A stretch of DNA of 64,000 nt from an uncultured Fretibacterium sp. (GCA_947168585.1 CAMVMK010000001.1:1-64000); one strand, 5' to 3'; positions 24,079 through 34,247 are shown, numbered from the stretch's first letter. Notes: generated by a model not told the origin, from the sequence alone. Program-made: numbers and translations.

Positions 24079-26256
24079 TTATTTTTTAGCAGTAGTTTTA
24101 GCGGGAAGAGCTTTTGCGGCCTTTTTTGCGGTCTTTCTTGCCGAAGATTTAGCGGGCCCCTCGTGTTCAATTTTGAAAGTAGAAAGAGACTCCGTGATAC
24201 TTTCAACAAGTCCGGTCTGGTCAACAGAAAGTTCAGCGGCGCGCTGTGCAATAACAGCGGTCTCGTCCATGTCGTTCTTGATACTTTCAAGATGATCAAG
24301 AATTTCAGTAGTAGCCTTAGTAACGTTATCGATACCAGCGGCGATTTCACGGCTTGAAGCGGCCTGCTCCTGAGCAACAGCGGCGATATTCTGAATTCTG
24401 TCGTTAGCTTTGTCAATCTGTCCGATAGCTTCTGCGAGGCTGTCCTGAGCTCCGTTAGCTTTCTCAGTAGTCTCGTCAAGAAGTACGGAAGTTTCATCGC
24501 TCGAAGTCTTAGTTTCTCTGACGCTTGTCTGTAAAGTTTCGATTAAACCTCTGACGTTTTCAGCGGCTCTGCTTGATTCTTCAGCAAGTTTGCGGACACT
24601 TTCAGCAACAACTGCAAAGCCCCTGCCTGCTTCACCTGCTCTTGCGGCCTCGATAGCGGCGTTAAGAGCTAATAAGTTAGTCTGGTCAGCAATGGAAGTA
24701 ATATCACCGATAAACTCGCTTATTTTGTTAGAGTTTTCGACAAGTTCCTGAAGTTTAACACCGCTTTCTTTTGTCTTTTTCTGAAGAATAACGATGTTTG
24801 CGATAGCTTCTTTGACGGTATCAACGGCCTTGTTAGTAACGGAAGTCATGTTAGAAATAAATTCAGCGCAGTCAGTAGCGGCCTGAGCACTTGTCATTGA
24901 AGCTGCTGACATTTCTTCAGTACCTGCGTTGCTCTGCTGTAAAGAAGAAGAATTGCTTTCCATTAATTTAACGACATTTGAAACGCTTGAACGAACGTTG
25001 TTAGCGTAGTCAAGGTTTTTGCCCGCGTCATCTTTCATAGATTCAGATTTCTCGTGGCTTTCGATAGCAAGACCGCGAATATCGCCGATAGCAGTGCTGA
25101 GAGCCGCAAACATTTCAGAAAGAGCATCGCCCAAGTCGCCTAACTCGTCTTTGCCGTCATAATGGAAATCATCACGGATAATTGACATATCACCGTTACG
25201 TGCATTGCCGCAAAGTTCAACAACTCTGCCGAGAGGTTTTGAAATCGATTTAGCAATAAAGAAAGCAATTCCAAGACCGACAATAACAGCAACAGCCGCA
25301 AGAGCAATCATTAAAGTAATAGAACTTCCGATAGCTTCAAAACTTTCTTTAGTAAGGTCAGTAATGCGCGTTAAACCGGCCTGAGTGAGTTTGTCAGAAA
25401 TCGCGCCTAAATCCGTGCAGTCTTTATATAACTGTTCAAACATAGGGCCTGTCTGAGTGAAAGAAGCAAGCATATCATTAAAGCCGTTTTTAAGGGTAGT
25501 GAAAGCTCCGCGCCCTGCGCTCATCATGTCGCGTATTTCTTTAACCTGCGAACTTTCATAATAAGCGTTATATCTGTTTTCGCCGTTAGCAATCTGTGTA
25601 ACGATGTCGTTCATCATTTTAGCGTTGCTTGTCCACATTGCGTAATAATAATTTCTGACGGTCATCGAGAAAGCTAATCTTAAATCTTCAACGGCCTTAA
25701 TTCTGTCGAAATCGCGCCCGTAATCGTGGCCCTCGAGATTTTTTTTCAAGTCGTCCATTATCATTTTATAACGGTATTCAACGAGATTATTTAATAAAGC
25801 TGTCATCTTGTCAATTTCTTTTGCGAGAGTTTCAGTAACAGTTTTCTTAGTTCTGATCATGGCGATAGTTTTATCAAGAGTTCCTGTACTGGTGCGCAAA
25901 ATATTTTCCATTTCGGCAAGGTTTGAAAGACTGACTAATTTAGGATTTGTGGCGTAAGTTCTTTTTCCCGTCTCAATCTGAGAGCGGAGGTCATTAACGG
26001 CGGCGTTGACTTTGTTAATTTCTTCATCGCTTTCAGTAAATCTCATATTTCGGACTTCGCTGAAAATCGTATTAACGGTTGCGCTCATGCCGTCAGCAGT
26101 TTTCAAAACTCCTGAGACAACGTCCTGAAGAAAATCAACATCTGATTGAACTGCGGAAAGGCTTGTCCAGCTTAAAAAAACAGCAACTCCGAAAAGCAGA
26201 AGGACTATTCCGAAACCTATAGCGAGTTTGCCTGTAATCTTAAAATTTTTCAACAT
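24079..26256 (-). CDS. Methyl-accepting chemotaxis protein with a basic Lys/Ala tail
   Basis: 725 aa transmembrane chemoreceptor. TM1 (about 11-31), a helical periplasmic domain (32-305), TM2 ([21 protein letters not shown], about 310-332), HAMP, and a long cytoplasmic coiled coil. The signalling tip reads [21 protein letters not shown]. Probable methylation helices flank it. Instead of a CheR/CheB-binding pentapeptide, the C-terminus is a Lys/Ala-rich tail with [14 protein letters not shown] and AKTTAKK, resembling histone-H1-like tails. ATG with AAGGAGAG upstream. Ligand unknown. Confidence 0.93.
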   Translation of the reverse strand: MLKNFKITGKLAIGFGIVLLLFGVAVFLSWTSLSAVQSDVDFLQDVVSGVLKTADGMSATVNTIFSEVRNMRFTESDEEINKVNAAVNDLRSQIETGKRTYATNPKLVSLSNLAEMENILRTSTGTLDKTIAMIRTKKTVTETLAKEIDKMTALLNNLVEYRYKMIMDDLKKNLEGHDYGRDFDRIKAVEDLRLAFSMTVRNYYYAMWTSNAKMMNDIVTQIANGENRYNAYYESSQVKEIRDMMSAGRGAFTTLKNGFNDMLASFTQTGPMFEQLYKDCTDLGAISDKLTQAGLTRITDLTKESFEAIGSSITLMIALAAVAVIVGLGIAFFIAKSISKPLGRVVELCGNARNGDMSIIRDDFHYDGKDELGDLGDALSEMFAALSTAIGDIRGLAIESHEKSESMKDDAGKNLDYANNVRSSVSNVVKLMESNSSSLQQSNAGTEEMSAASMTSAQAATDCAEFISNMTSVTNKAVDTVKEAIANIVILQKKTKESGVKLQELVENSNKISEFIGDITSIADQTNLLALNAAIEAARAGEAGRGFAVVAESVRKLAEESSRAAENVRGLIETLQTSVRETKTSSDETSVLLDETTEKANGAQDSLAEAIGQIDKANDRIQNIAAVAQEQAASSREIAAGIDNVTKATTEILDHLESIKNDMDETAVIAQRAAELSVDQTGLVESITESLSTFKIEHEGPAKSSARKTAKKAAKALPAKTTAKK

Positions 26257-26337
26257 TATATAAAAATCTCTCCTTAAAAATTAAAATTTTTTGATTGAAA
26301 ATATTAAAGTAGATTTTATCAAATTTTTTCTAATTCC

Positions 26338-26907
26338 TCACGCCTTGAGCGAATTTTTTGCAATAAGCCAAGAAAGAGCCGCAAAAGTTTTAGAGTCACG
26401 AATTTTCCCGTCTTTAATCATTTTAAGAATGTCATCAAAAGAAATTTCGACAACCGAAACATTTTCATCTTCATCTTGAGGCAGAGCGGACTGTTCAAGA
26501 CCTTCAGCAACGAAAAGCGTAAAAATTTCCGTGCAAAATCCAGGCGAGGCGTAAAATTCGCCGACCTTATAAAGATTTTTGGCCTTGACGTTCAACTCTT
26601 CCTGCATTTCGCGCTCAGCGGCCTGAAAAACATCTTCACCGGCCTCGACTAAACCTGCGCAAATTTCAAGAGTAGCTTCATTTACGGCGTAACGATATTG
26701 ACGTACTAACAGGACGCTTTTTCTGTCAGTAACCGCTAACATTCCTACAGCTGACTTATGCTCAACGACTTCACGAGTAGCAATACGCCCCGAAGGAGTG
26801 CGGACTTTATCACAGCGGACAGCGAGAATTTTCCCGTCAAAAATTCTATTTTTTTCAACACAAATTTCTTCGATGCCCTTAACATCATGAATATTAAATT
26901 CCGGCAT
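26338..26907 (-). CDS. Nudix hydrolase, ADP-ribose pyrophosphatase type
   Basis: 189 aa. The Nudix box is GLVEAGEDVFQAAERE followed by MQEELNV; all catalytic Glu are present, and the usual Gly near the end is Asn. An N-terminal beta-strand region with HKSAVGMLAVTDRKSVLLVRQYRYAV and the acidic residue after the box (GFCTEIFTLFVAEGL) match ADP-ribose pyrophosphatases of the NudF/YqkG type, which recycle ADP-ribose. Substrate is inferred from this resemblance. It lies between the chemoreceptor gene and fmt, same strand. Confidence 0.88.
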   Translation of the reverse strand: MPEFNIHDVKGIEEICVEKNRIFDGKILAVRCDKVRTPSGRIATREVVEHKSAVGMLAVTDRKSVLLVRQYRYAVNEATLEICAGLVEAGEDVFQAAEREMQEELNVKAKNLYKVGEFYASPGFCTEIFTLFVAEGLEQSALPQDEDENVSVVEISFDDILKMIKDGKIRDSKTFAALSWLIAKNSLKA

Positions 26908-26980
26908 TAAAACACCCTTATTCTTTATAATATGTTAAAAAATTTTATTTATTATAACGCAAAAAATCAAAAGTTTTTTT

Positions 26981-27027
26981 TAACTCCTAACCCCTCACTC
27001 CTAACCCCTCACTCCTAACCTTTCACT
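26981..27027. repeat. Heptamer-type repeat array entering fmt 3' end
   Basis: Tandem TAACTCC/TAACCCC/TCACTCC units. The right end encodes the final fmt residues G-V-K-G and its TAG stop on the minus strand. Confidence 0.8.
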
Positions 27028-27887
27028 CCGCGTGCCCAATCTGAGCCGCTTGTTCTTTTTTTGCCCTCGCTTTGGACTTCGATTAAATCAACGTTAAAAT
27101 CACTGCAAGAAATCACGGGATTTTTAGAATTTTCGTTATGAATTTCAGCGCGCCAAATTTTTACACGTTTATTATTAATAATCATGAAAGCACCGCCGGA
27201 CATATCGAGGGCTCTGACAGTGTTGCAGAATTTTTCAGCCGTCATAGACTGCGAGAGCTCAAAATCATTTTTATTTAATTTTTCCGCGTAAGTTGCGAGA
27301 TTTTCATTTTGAGGAGTTAAATTAAAATTATTTTTTTCGACAGCTTCAAAAGCGATTTTAGAGCCTATTTTAGAAAGTTCTCTATATAAATCCGAAGCGT
27401 TAAAATCTTTCGGAATTAAAAATTTTTCCTGCGCTAAAATTCCGCCCGCGTCCATAGCTTTAACAAGCCTGAAAACAGTTACGCCTGTGTAATTTTTCCC
27501 GTCAAGCAAAGCTCTTTGAATAGGAGCCGCCCCGCGATATTCCGGCAATAAAGACGGGTGAATATTGATACAGCCGAATTGAGGAGCGTTCAAGAACGGT
27601 TCTTTAATAATCTGTCCGAAATCAATCACGAAAATTAAATCCGGCGTATTTTTTTCGAGTTCAGCTAATAAATTTTCATTTTCGTTTAATTTTCCTGTTC
27701 TTTCGATTTTAAGACCGAGAGAAACTGCTTTTAATTCGACAGCTGAGGGATTTTCTTTTCCGTTTCGTCCGCTTAGTGTCGGAAGACCTGTAATAATTTT
27801 AGAAAAACTCAAGCCGTCATTAACTAAATTTTCGAGACATAAAGCCGCGAATTTTCCCGTACCTATAAACCATATATTTTTAAGCAT
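27015..27887 (-). CDS. fmt: Methionyl-tRNA formyltransferase
   Basis: Formylates Met-tRNAi with 10-formyl-THF. 290 aa, slightly short. The N-terminal Rossmann domain carries the formyltransferase core INIHPSLLPEYRGAAPIQRALLDG with the Asn/His pair. The C-terminal OB-like domain (about 205-285) is recognisable at DFELSQSMTAEKFCNTVRALDMSGGAF. The last residues and stop codon are supplied by an intergenic heptamer repeat, which may have trimmed the native C-terminus. It lies downstream of def, the usual pair. Confidence 0.94.
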   Translation of the reverse strand: MLKNIWFIGTGKFAALCLENLVNDGLSFSKIITGLPTLSGRNGKENPSAVELKAVSLGLKIERTGKLNENENLLAELEKNTPDLIFVIDFGQIIKEPFLNAPQFGCINIHPSLLPEYRGAAPIQRALLDGKNYTGVTVFRLVKAMDAGGILAQEKFLIPKDFNASDLYRELSKIGSKIAFEAVEKNNFNLTPQNENLATYAEKLNKNDFELSQSMTAEKFCNTVRALDMSGGAFMIINNKRVKIWRAEIHNENSKNPVISCSDFNVDLIEVQSEGKKRTSGSDWARGVKG

Positions 27888-27905
27888 TTTAACTTCCTAA
27901 TTAAA

Positions 27906-28418
27906 TTAAAAGTGTCCGCCGGTGTTTTTAGAAATTTTTTTCTTTATGGCGTTTCGTTTTAAGTTTGAAAGGTAGTCGATAAAAACTTTTCCGTTTAAGT
28001 GATCCATTTCGTGAAGAAAAGCCCGTGCTGTAAAGCCTTCAGCCTCTAAAGTTTGAAGTTCGCCTTTTTCGTTTTGAGCCTCGATTTTGACCCATTCTGG
28101 CCTTAAGACATTAGCATAAATTCCCGGAAAACTCAAACAGCCTTCTTCGCTGAGTTGCGTACCTTTTTGTTCGATGATTTTAGGATTGATTAAGACGTAA
28201 CTTTTTCCCTCGTATTCAACGACCGCGATTTTTTTCAAAACTCCGACTTGAGGCGCGGCAAGTCCGACACCGTCATGAACGTGCATAGCGGCGAATAAAT
28301 CTTTAACGAATTTTTCAAGTTCTTCATCAAAAACTTCGACAGCCTCTGATTTTTTTCTCAAAACCGGATCAGGATATTTTTTTATTTCTAAAACTTCATT
28401 TTCTAAATCATTACTCAA
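27906..28418 (-). CDS. def: Peptide deformylase
   Basis: Iron/zinc enzyme removing N-formyl groups from nascent proteins. All three motifs are intact: GVGLAAPQ (residues 50-57), EGCLSFP (C94 ligand) and HEMDHLNG (H136, E137, H140). 170 aa, normal length. Start is TTG at 28418 with AGGAG about 11 bp upstream. It lies 18 bp upstream of fmt on the same strand. Confidence 0.96.
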   Translation of the reverse strand: MSNDLENEVLEIKKYPDPVLRKKSEAVEVFDEELEKFVKDLFAAMHVHDGVGLAAPQVGVLKKIAVVEYEGKSYVLINPKIIEQKGTQLSEEGCLSFPGIYANVLRPEWVKIEAQNEKGELQTLEAEGFTARAFLHEMDHLNGKVFIDYLSNLKRNAIKKKISKNTGGHF

Positions 28419-28449
28419 AATTTTTCACGCTCCTAAAATTTTTTCACCA

Positions 28450-30399
28450 TTATATAAGATGTTCTGCTGTCCTGCGAATTGTATAAGCTATGCCGTTCTC
28501 TTTATAACAGCGGATAAGGCCGCGAATTTTTCTCGGTATCCACGTAAAGAAACGTCCGAGTTTATAGCTCACTGATGAGTGAATAGCCGCAATCTCGCCC
28601 TCGTACCAAGCAACACGGTTTTCAAATTCGTTTTTAAGATTATCTATCTCAAAGTCGGCCTGCTCATGTTTCAAAATATCCTGAATGACGGGATAATAGC
28701 AGAGAATATTCTTAAAATGCTTAAAGAAAAAATTTTCTCCTTTGTTATTAATTTTCCAAAGAGCTTCGTCTTGAGTGCCGGGAATATAATCTAAATAATC
28801 TATGTGATTTTCAACTAAATTTACTTTGTATCCGTTCAAAATTCCCATCATCCAAAACCATATATCATCATTTGTAGGTGCTAATTTCATGAAAAGATCT
28901 TCGCGCGTAATATCTTTATAAAAACAATTCGGAGGGAAAAGACACCCAGCCCCGCTTCCAAGTTTATGCAGATATGAAGGCAAAAGATAAAATTTTTGTG
29001 AAGCAAGCGTAATAGTAATATCTTCCGGAGATTTATATTCAATTAATGTAACTCTGTGTGTGTGAATACAATCCGGTTTTAAGCGGTAAGCTCTTAATAA
29101 AAGCTCTACGCGGTTATTTTCGTAAAAAATATCATCATCGAAAGTAATAATTATTTCATCACTAAAAAATTCAAGTGCCGGAATAAGTTTTTTATAAGAT
29201 TTAATATCTTTTGTCCATCTTATTTCAAAAATATTTGACTGAAGCGATAAAAGTTCTGAGGGAAGCTCTTTTTCTTTTTCAGGAAATTCTGAATCAGCGA
29301 GCCAAAGAATTATTTTATCGGGGAGTATCGTTTGTTTAAGCAGAGTTTCTACAGCTTTATGAACTGTTCCTATTCTTTTTGGATATGACGTAAGCGAAAC
29401 AATTACCTTAGGGAAATAGGACATATCAAAATTTTCTTCAGCAGATTCTTTTGCAATTTGAATAAAATAATACAGCGGTTTACCAATCAGCTCTGCACGA
29501 ACATCATAAAAAACAGGAAGACCAAAAAATATTTTTCCTATCTCTTCATAAAACCATTCCCGTGCCCTACTGCCGTCTTTCGTATAATTATCCAATGCCC
29601 ATTTTAGATTTCCTGCAATAAAAGTCTGAACGGACGGTTTTATAATTTCGTAATGCGGTAATTTTCGGGCTTTATAATAAACGTTGCAGACAGCGGAAAT
29701 AACATTTTGCAGTTTAGATTGTATATATCCGCCGTTTTTTATTTTTGTTGTAATAGAATTAGTGACGTTAATTCTATAAGTATATAAAGATTCATAAAGA
29801 TAAGCAATTCTCGAAGCGCATGCTGAACATAAAGCCGAAAAAGTAATATCGTTAGACGATGAAAGAGGCTCAAAACGTAAATTCCATTTATTCAAAAATT
29901 CTCTGTCAATAACTTTATTCCAAACTGTAGGATTAATAATTGACATTATTTTTTCCGGATAATCCTCATAATTAAAAAAATTTTTTACCCCCCCCCACGA
30001 ATCTTTACGTTCTTCTATCGTTCCATCGTCCATATTTAAGCGGCAGTGATTAAAAAATACTATATCGGCTTTAGTTTCCGTGAGTTTTTCGTAAGCCTTT
30101 TCGAGCAGTGATAGATCGCAATAATCATCACTGTCAACAAAATATATATATTTTCCTGTTGCTGCGTCTATACCGGTATTTCTTGGAACACCGGCATATT
30201 TATTTTCCTGCGTTATAACTTTTAATCTTGGATCTTTTGCTTCATATTCGCGCAGTATTTTAAGTGAAGAGTCAGTAGAGCCGTCATCTACGCAGATTAT
30301 TTCTATATCTTTAAGCGTCTGATTTACCAAACTGTCTAAACATGCCGCTAAATATTTTTCAGTATTATAGACGGGCACAATGACGGAGATTTTAGGCAT
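28450..30399 (-). CDS. Two-domain family 2 glycosyltransferase with an in-frame G9 tract
   Basis: 649 aa. N-terminal GT-A domain (residues 1 to about 115) with SVIVPVYNTEKYLAACLDSL, CVDDGSTD and the DXD-like YFVDSDDY. A second glycosyltransferase-like domain from about residue 330 opens with PKVIVSLTSYPKRI and has its own FDDDIFY. It probably decorates a surface polysaccharide, flagellin or lipid. A run of nine G (29988-29996 on the complementary strand) encodes SWGGV near residue 134. One G less puts TAA in frame at once. It overlaps dxs by 8 bp. Acceptor unknown. Confidence 0.88.
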   Translation of the reverse strand: MPKISVIVPVYNTEKYLAACLDSLVNQTLKDIEIICVDDGSTDSSLKILREYEAKDPRLKVITQENKYAGVPRNTGIDAATGKYIYFVDSDDYCDLSLLEKAYEKLTETKADIVFFNHCRLNMDDGTIEERKDSWGGVKNFFNYEDYPEKIMSIINPTVWNKVIDREFLNKWNLRFEPLSSSNDITFSALCSACASRIAYLYESLYTYRINVTNSITTKIKNGGYIQSKLQNVISAVCNVYYKARKLPHYEIIKPSVQTFIAGNLKWALDNYTKDGSRAREWFYEEIGKIFFGLPVFYDVRAELIGKPLYYFIQIAKESAEENFDMSYFPKVIVSLTSYPKRIGTVHKAVETLLKQTILPDKIILWLADSEFPEKEKELPSELLSLQSNIFEIRWTKDIKSYKKLIPALEFFSDEIIITFDDDIFYENNRVELLLRAYRLKPDCIHTHRVTLIEYKSPEDITITLASQKFYLLPSYLHKLGSGAGCLFPPNCFYKDITREDLFMKLAPTNDDIWFWMMGILNGYKVNLVENHIDYLDYIPGTQDEALWKINNKGENFFFKHFKNILCYYPVIQDILKHEQADFEIDNLKNEFENRVAWYEGEIAAIHSSVSYKLGRFFTWIPRKIRGLIRCYKENGIAYTIRRTAEHLI

Positions 30400-32251
30400 T
30401 TTTTAGTCCTTTCATACATTCATTAAAAATATTTTCGGGCGTTAATCCGTATAATTCGCGCTGTTGTTCTTGAGTAGCATGTTTTACGCAGACATCAGGA
30501 ACTCCGAAGCGGATTAATTTAACATCAAAATTTTTTTCAGCAATCCGAGCCGCTACAGCCTCGCCCAATCCTCCGGGCATATAATTTTCTTCTAAAGTTG
30601 CAACGAGCTGATAATTTTTCAAAATTTCGTCAAGTAAATCAAAATCAAGCGGCTTAACTCTCCGAACGTCATATAAAGCCGGATAAAAATTTTTTTCTTC
30701 CGCAAGTTTTCGTGTTTCAAGCATAGTTATAACTGAAGCTCCGTAGCCTAAAAGAGCGAACTCAGATTTAAGTCTGCCGACAGCTTGGCCGTCAGAAATT
30801 TTTACGAGCCCGTTATTTTTTATTTCGGGACTTAAATTTTTTTCCGGGATACTTCCACGCGGATAACGGATTAAAGTCGGGCCGTTGCGTTTCGAGGCTA
30901 TTAACATTGCTTCATTCAAAGAATTTTCATCGCAGGGAGCATAAATTTCAAGATTAGGAATTGCACGCCCCCAAGAAATATCTAAAACTCCTTGATGAGT
31001 ATCGCCGTCAGAGCCTGAAAGCCCTGCCCGGTCTACCATAATTACAACGGGAAGATTTTGCAAAGCTATATCGTGCATCAACTGATCCATAGCGCGTTGT
31101 AAAAATGTTGAGTAAATAAAGACCCACGGCCTCATACCTCCTGCGGCAAGTCCTGCGGCCATTGTGAGCATATGACTTTCAGCAATTCCGACATCAAAAA
31201 ATCTATCGGGAAATTCACGTGCAAATTTTTCGAGTTTAACGCCTGTAGCCATTGCGGCAGTGAAGCAGATTATTCTATCGTCATTCATTGCTAACTCTTC
31301 GGCGATTTTTGATGCGGCCTCGCTCCAAGTGCGGGATTTTTTTTCATTTAACGGAGAAAGCTGGTGATATTTCGTAGGATTTTCTTCAGCTTCGCGCAAG
31401 CCTTTTCCTTTAATAGTATTAAAATGCAAAAGAACAGGACGCTTGAAATTTTTAGCGAGTTCAAAAATTTCTTCAGCTTTTTTAATATTATGTCCGTCAA
31501 AAGGCCCCCAATAATTTATATCAAGTTCATCGAACATATTAGACGGTTTAATTAAAAATTTGAAAGTATCGCGGAACTTCCTCAAAATTTTTTCAATCCG
31601 GTTAGCTTTCATTTTTAATTTTAATTCGTTCTTAAATCTCGTATATAAATTATTTGAAGAAAGCCGCGCTAACATTGTCGAAAAACCTCCGACCCTGTTT
31701 GAAATTGAATGCCTGTTATCGTTCAAAACTATAATTAATTTCGTGTTAGTTTCGTGAACGTAATTCAAAGCCTCAAGAGCGAGCCCGTTAATTAATGAAG
31801 CGTCCCCGATGAAAGCTATAATGTGCCGTTTTTCGTGCAGTAAATCCCGAGCCTTAGCATAGCCCAGAGCCGCAGATATTGATGTACTGCTGTGTCCGGT
31901 GTTGAAATGGTCGCAGGGGCTTTCAGAACGTCTCGGAAAACCTGAAAGACCGTCCATAAGTCTTAAAGTTGAAAATTTATCAAATCTGTCAGTCAAAATT
32001 TTATACGGGTAAGACTGATGGCCGACATCAAAAATTATTCTGTCGTTGAAGGGATTGAATTTTCTAAGCATAGCTATAGTTAATTCAACAACTCCGAGAG
32101 ACGAGCCTAAATGACCGCCGTTTTTCTTCACGGTGTCAATAATAACTGCCCGCACTTCATCAGCCAGAACGGGCAGATTTTTTTCATCAATACGCAGTAA
32201 ATCTTCGTAAGAAAATCCGCTTTTTAGAAATTCCATATCCGCCTTATTCAA
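30392..32251 (-). CDS. dxs: 1-deoxy-D-xylulose-5-phosphate synthase
   Basis: First enzyme of the MEP isoprenoid pathway; ThDP-dependent. 619 aa. It has the N-terminal GHQSYPYKILT (His) and GHSSTSISAALGYA segments, and a ThDP/Mg motif in GDASLINGLALEALN, where Ala replaces the usual Gly of GDG. NDNRHSISNRVGG, a transketolase-like Pyr domain with DRAGLSGSDGDTHQG, and a C-terminal domain follow. It overlaps the upstream GAF-like gene and the downstream glycosyltransferase by 8 bp each, forming a tight run. Confidence 0.94.
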   Translation of the reverse strand: MNKADMEFLKSGFSYEDLLRIDEKNLPVLADEVRAVIIDTVKKNGGHLGSSLGVVELTIAMLRKFNPFNDRIIFDVGHQSYPYKILTDRFDKFSTLRLMDGLSGFPRRSESPCDHFNTGHSSTSISAALGYAKARDLLHEKRHIIAFIGDASLINGLALEALNYVHETNTKLIIVLNDNRHSISNRVGGFSTMLARLSSNNLYTRFKNELKLKMKANRIEKILRKFRDTFKFLIKPSNMFDELDINYWGPFDGHNIKKAEEIFELAKNFKRPVLLHFNTIKGKGLREAEENPTKYHQLSPLNEKKSRTWSEAASKIAEELAMNDDRIICFTAAMATGVKLEKFAREFPDRFFDVGIAESHMLTMAAGLAAGGMRPWVFIYSTFLQRAMDQLMHDIALQNLPVVIMVDRAGLSGSDGDTHQGVLDISWGRAIPNLEIYAPCDENSLNEAMLIASKRNGPTLIRYPRGSIPEKNLSPEIKNNGLVKISDGQAVGRLKSEFALLGYGASVITMLETRKLAEEKNFYPALYDVRRVKPLDFDLLDEILKNYQLVATLEENYMPGGLGEAVAARIAEKNFDVKLIRFGVPDVCVKHATQEQQRELYGLTPENIFNECMKGLKNA

Positions 32252-33611
32252 ATCTTCTGAATTCGTAAGCGGCGAACTGCGCTATTAACTGCAGTGAAGT
32301 CAATTCGGAACGGTCGAGAGGTCCTCCCTCCTGCTGTCCTCCGAGTGCTATAAAACCCTCGAGAGAATTATCATCGCAGATAGGGAAAATAAATTTCATT
32401 TTAGAAATTTCTTCCCAAGGACAACCTGCAAGCCCCCAAGACTTGAAAACATTTTCGGCTTTTTCTTTGCTGAGGTCGTAATAAGACTCGCGGATTTTTT
32501 CTCCGGTTAAATTTCCCGAAGACGGAAGCAAAGTTGAGTTATCCGCCTTAAATTTTCCTGTTCTATGTTCGGCGATTGCGTAGCCTTTTCGGGCTTTGTC
32601 CCAAGCTACAAAAATGCAGTCTTTCATTCGTCCCTGTTCGATAAAAATATCGACTAAGAGCGAGATAAATTTTTCTCTGCTTTCAGAACCGCGCAAAACT
32701 TTCAAGACGTTCGAGAGCGACAAAATTGAAAACTCTCCCGATGACATATTAGCTTCATTCTGACGGGATTTCTGACGTAAATTATTAATCGCTACGGCAC
32801 GGACGGCCAAGTTTCCTAAAAGTTCGAGGAAATTCAGGGTCTGATCGTTAGGAAGTTTGTCCCAGCTCATGAGAGCGAATAAACGGCTGTCGCTTTCAGC
32901 AACGGGCAGAATTACATCAACATGAGAATTTTTATGCTCGACAATCGGGTTAGGCGGAAGAATTTGCGATGCGAAAATTCCTTTTCGTTCGGGAATGTTA
33001 TCGATTTTTCCGTGAAGAACTGTCAAATAATTTCCCTCGTCTTTAAGAATTGCTAAAGTTTTCGGGAATAAACTTTCCTGTAAAACGTCCGACAAGAACG
33101 AAGCAAAATAAGGAAGCGGCATAGGCTCAAAGATTGAAGCGAGAGTGCTTTTTGTCGCTAAAATCATGTAAGAAAGCCGCGATAATTTTTTCTCCATTTC
33201 TGAAGTTTTCTTGACTTTCTGCCAAAGTCCTATTAATCCTGCGCAGGGTTTTAATTCTTCGATGAAAGCGTCAATATCTGCAGGTAAATTTTTAAGTAAA
33301 AGATAAACCTCCCATTCCGCACCGCGAATTCTAATAACTCCCGGCCACTCGTCATTACCTTTTGAAAAATCAATTTCAAAGGCTTCTTTAGCGACACCGG
33401 ATGTAAAAAGCCCCGCCGTGCAGTTTTTAATGGAAAGACTTGCGGGAACTACTCCGGCCGCGTCAATAACGTTAAGGGTTTCGGCATCAGCTTTTTCAAC
33501 AACAAGAGCCTTGATACCTTTATCGTTCAGGAAACCTGTTAAAATTTCTAAAGCACCGCCGCTGATAATAAAATCAGTTTTGTTATAAAGTTCTTTGATA
33601 TTTTCGGGCAT
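32244..33611 (-). CDS. GAF-like protein of unknown function
   Basis: 455 aa, soluble, no signal peptide. The middle and C-terminal parts look like two degenerate GAF-type sensory modules: one near 160-275, and one near 300-450 ending with CDDNSLEGFIALGGQ and a helical LTSLQLIAQFAAYEFRRFE. The first about 120 residues resemble an alpha/beta regulatory domain. No output, kinase or cyclase motif is seen. ATG with GGAGG about 13 bp upstream. It is first in a run with dxs, the glycosyltransferase and possibly def-fmt. The GAF call is tentative. Confidence 0.55.
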   Translation of the reverse strand: MPENIKELYNKTDFIISGGALEILTGFLNDKGIKALVVEKADAETLNVIDAAGVVPASLSIKNCTAGLFTSGVAKEAFEIDFSKGNDEWPGVIRIRGAEWEVYLLLKNLPADIDAFIEELKPCAGLIGLWQKVKKTSEMEKKLSRLSYMILATKSTLASIFEPMPLPYFASFLSDVLQESLFPKTLAILKDEGNYLTVLHGKIDNIPERKGIFASQILPPNPIVEHKNSHVDVILPVAESDSRLFALMSWDKLPNDQTLNFLELLGNLAVRAVAINNLRQKSRQNEANMSSGEFSILSLSNVLKVLRGSESREKFISLLVDIFIEQGRMKDCIFVAWDKARKGYAIAEHRTGKFKADNSTLLPSSGNLTGEKIRESYYDLSKEKAENVFKSWGLAGCPWEEISKMKFIFPICDDNSLEGFIALGGQQEGGPLDRSELTSLQLIAQFAAYEFRRFE

Positions 33612-34000
33612 TGTCTTAAAAAAACCTCCGGAAAAAATTTTTTTAATTTTAATTACTTCTATTTTATCGCTTTTTTCTCTTAAAATCGTATAATTATGTA
33701 AATATATCCGAAAAAATAAAAATTATAAAAAAAATAAATTTTTGTTTCGTGAATTTTTGAAGGAGCAGATTAAAAATGAAATTAAATTTTTTTCGTGAGA
33801 GATATTTATAAAATTTTACGGCAGCTAATTGAAATTAAAATTTTTTGAGTGGAAAAATGAGTGGAAAAAAATAATTTCCCGACCCATGCCGAGAAATTTT
33901 TATGAGAGAATTATAACACGAAAAATAAAATTTTGTTTCATGAAAATTATAGATAAAATTAAAATTAGAAAAATTATTCAGAAAGGCATTTTATATTATA
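33612..34000. other. AT-rich gap upstream of the flagellar operon
   Basis: Divergent promoter region between the GAF-like gene and flbD. It holds an imperfect direct repeat around TTTTGTTTC(G/A)TGAA (about 33738 and 33932), a tandem pair TGAGTGGAAAAA (from 33846 and 33858), and an 11-codon ORF at 33776-33811 behind GAAGGAG. None is assigned a function. Confidence 0.45.
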
Positions 34001-34225
34001 ATGATTGAACTACATCGTCTGAATGGCGAGGCATTTTTATTAAACTCAGACATGATTGAAACAATAGACGTTACGCCGGATACTGTTTTGCGGCTGCTTA
34101 ACGGGCATAGATACGTCGTGAGAGAAAAAGTCCGCGACGTTTATAAAAAAGTTTTAGCTTTTAGAAAAACGGCCGGTTATACATGTATAATCGCAGACAG
34201 TAGCGGCGAAGCGGAAGAGCAATAA
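34001..34225 (+). CDS. flbD: Flagellar protein FlbD
   Basis: 74 aa. The FlbD signature opening MIELHRLNGEAFLLNSDMIE and the phrase DTVLRLLNGHRYVVREKVRDV are clear. This small protein heads the motAB-fli region in many Firmicutes, Spirochaetes and Synergistota; its biochemical role is poorly defined. AGAAAGG lies upstream of the ATG. It is followed after 22 bp by motA. flgE, a common upstream neighbour, is absent here. Confidence 0.9.
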   Translation: MIELHRLNGEAFLLNSDMIETIDVTPDTVLRLLNGHRYVVREKVRDVYKKVLAFRKTAGYTCIIADSSGEAEEQ

Positions 34226-34247
34226 ATACGGCAGAGGTGAGTTCACT

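Noticed and set aside
24069-24497. Minus-strand 142-codon Leu/Arg-rich ORF
   Set aside because: Alternate frame of the chemoreceptor 3' end; composition follows from the repetitive coiled-coil coding sequence.
26976-27030. Telomere-like or rolling-circle tandem repeat
   Set aside because: Units are irregular 7-mers shared with many other gaps; best described as the dispersed heptamer family.
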